Positions 63,905 through 64,000 of a stretch of DNA of 64,000 nucleotides are shown one piece after another. Position numbers and translations under genes: made by a program. The notes under the pieces were generated by a model that saw nothing but the letters and a program-made list of their open reading frames with translations, searched no databases and had not been told where the DNA came from. The DNA is from Pelobates cultripes. Lineage: Eukaryota; Chordata; Amphibia; Anura; Pelobatidae. The stretch spans positions 109,454,692 through 109,518,691 of the forward strand of contig OW240917.1 in assembly GCA_933207985.1 (NCBI GenBank), in the 5' to 3' direction. Every line of letters begins with the position of its first letter. The stretch's first letter is position 1.

Positions 63905-64000
63905 AGTGGATCCGTGGGGCGGGGCCGGGCGGCCATGCCAGCAGGCTGCATATCACACGGGCTCCTGAGCAAACAAAGGAAAAAAGGCAATATATCCACT
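63905..64000 (+). mobile_element. Possible 5' end of a LINE, cut by the window edge
   Basis: An abrupt change to GC-rich sequence, GTGGGGCGGGGCCGGGCGGC and a CATG, resembles leaders of full-length LINEs in frogs. Only about 95 bases are visible, so this is a weak call. Confidence 0.3.

Larger units (their letters stand above)
50253..64000 (+). other. prdm5: prdm5 introns 4 to 8, unassigned stretches
   Basis: Introns 4 (50253-51412), 5 (51588-56474), 6 (56568-56794), 7 (56917-60078) and 8 (from 60159 to the window end) are bounded by the exon calls. Outside the listed repeats, 50490-51412, 51588-52253, 52832-53978, 56917-57834, 58086-59000, 59101-60078, 60159-60828, 61215-62901 and 63057-63900 hold no feature I can support. 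A 102-residue minus-strand open frame at 53105-53413 has no recognised domain. Confidence 0.7.

Overview
This window reads as vertebrate nuclear DNA, most likely from a frog. It is a repeat-rich piece of one large multi-exon gene on the + strand. Seven short exons, spread over 44 kb, join in consistent phase into 285 uninterrupted codons. They encode most of a PR (SET-like) domain, an acidic linker, four complete zinc fingers and the start of a fifth. From memory of the family, this is the zinc-finger transcription regulator PRDM5. The first coding exon lies upstream of the window and the remaining fingers lie downstream. No second protein-coding host gene, tRNA, rRNA or CRISPR array was seen. 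The frog assignment is inference: it rests on the PRDM5 exons and on repeats I associate with anurans (Tc1 elements, TTAA-flanked miniature elements, array-bearing hAT elements, Penelope-like elements).

Layout. Intron 1 (1-15991) holds a decayed Tc1 element, a second Tc1-like relic, a TTAA-flanked element, a degenerate G/C array and a 2.76 kb hAT element with a perfect 8-bp target duplication. Exon 2 is at 15992-16075. Intron 2 (16076-42487) is the most unusual part. It carries two hAT miniature elements, a 5.7 kb near-perfect palindrome whose arms contain mirrored Penelope-like GIY-YIG and hammerhead-like sequences, a 100-N assembly gap at the palindrome's outer edge, a second Tc1 element split by a 2.3 kb insert, a mariner deletion relic and a third large hAT element. 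Exon 3 is at 42488-42610. Intron 3 holds a chain of TTAA elements, a solo LTR and a decayed LINE. Exons 4-8 follow between 50075 and 60158. Intron 5 holds another TTAA pair and a further large hAT element.

The main hidden pattern is architectural. Several elements with different terminal repeats share one internal order: terminal repeat, degenerate tandem array, GC-rich palindrome, short GC-rich segment, terminal repeat. In two cases the palindromes of otherwise different elements are visibly related to each other. This suggests that a palindrome module has moved between transposon families or has been kept by several of them. Several of these modules carry a splice-donor-like AGGTAAG between palindrome and array.

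All exon calls come from reading the frame across candidate splice sites and comparing with remembered PRDM5. All repeat boundaries come from terminal repeats and target-site duplications read directly in the sequence.
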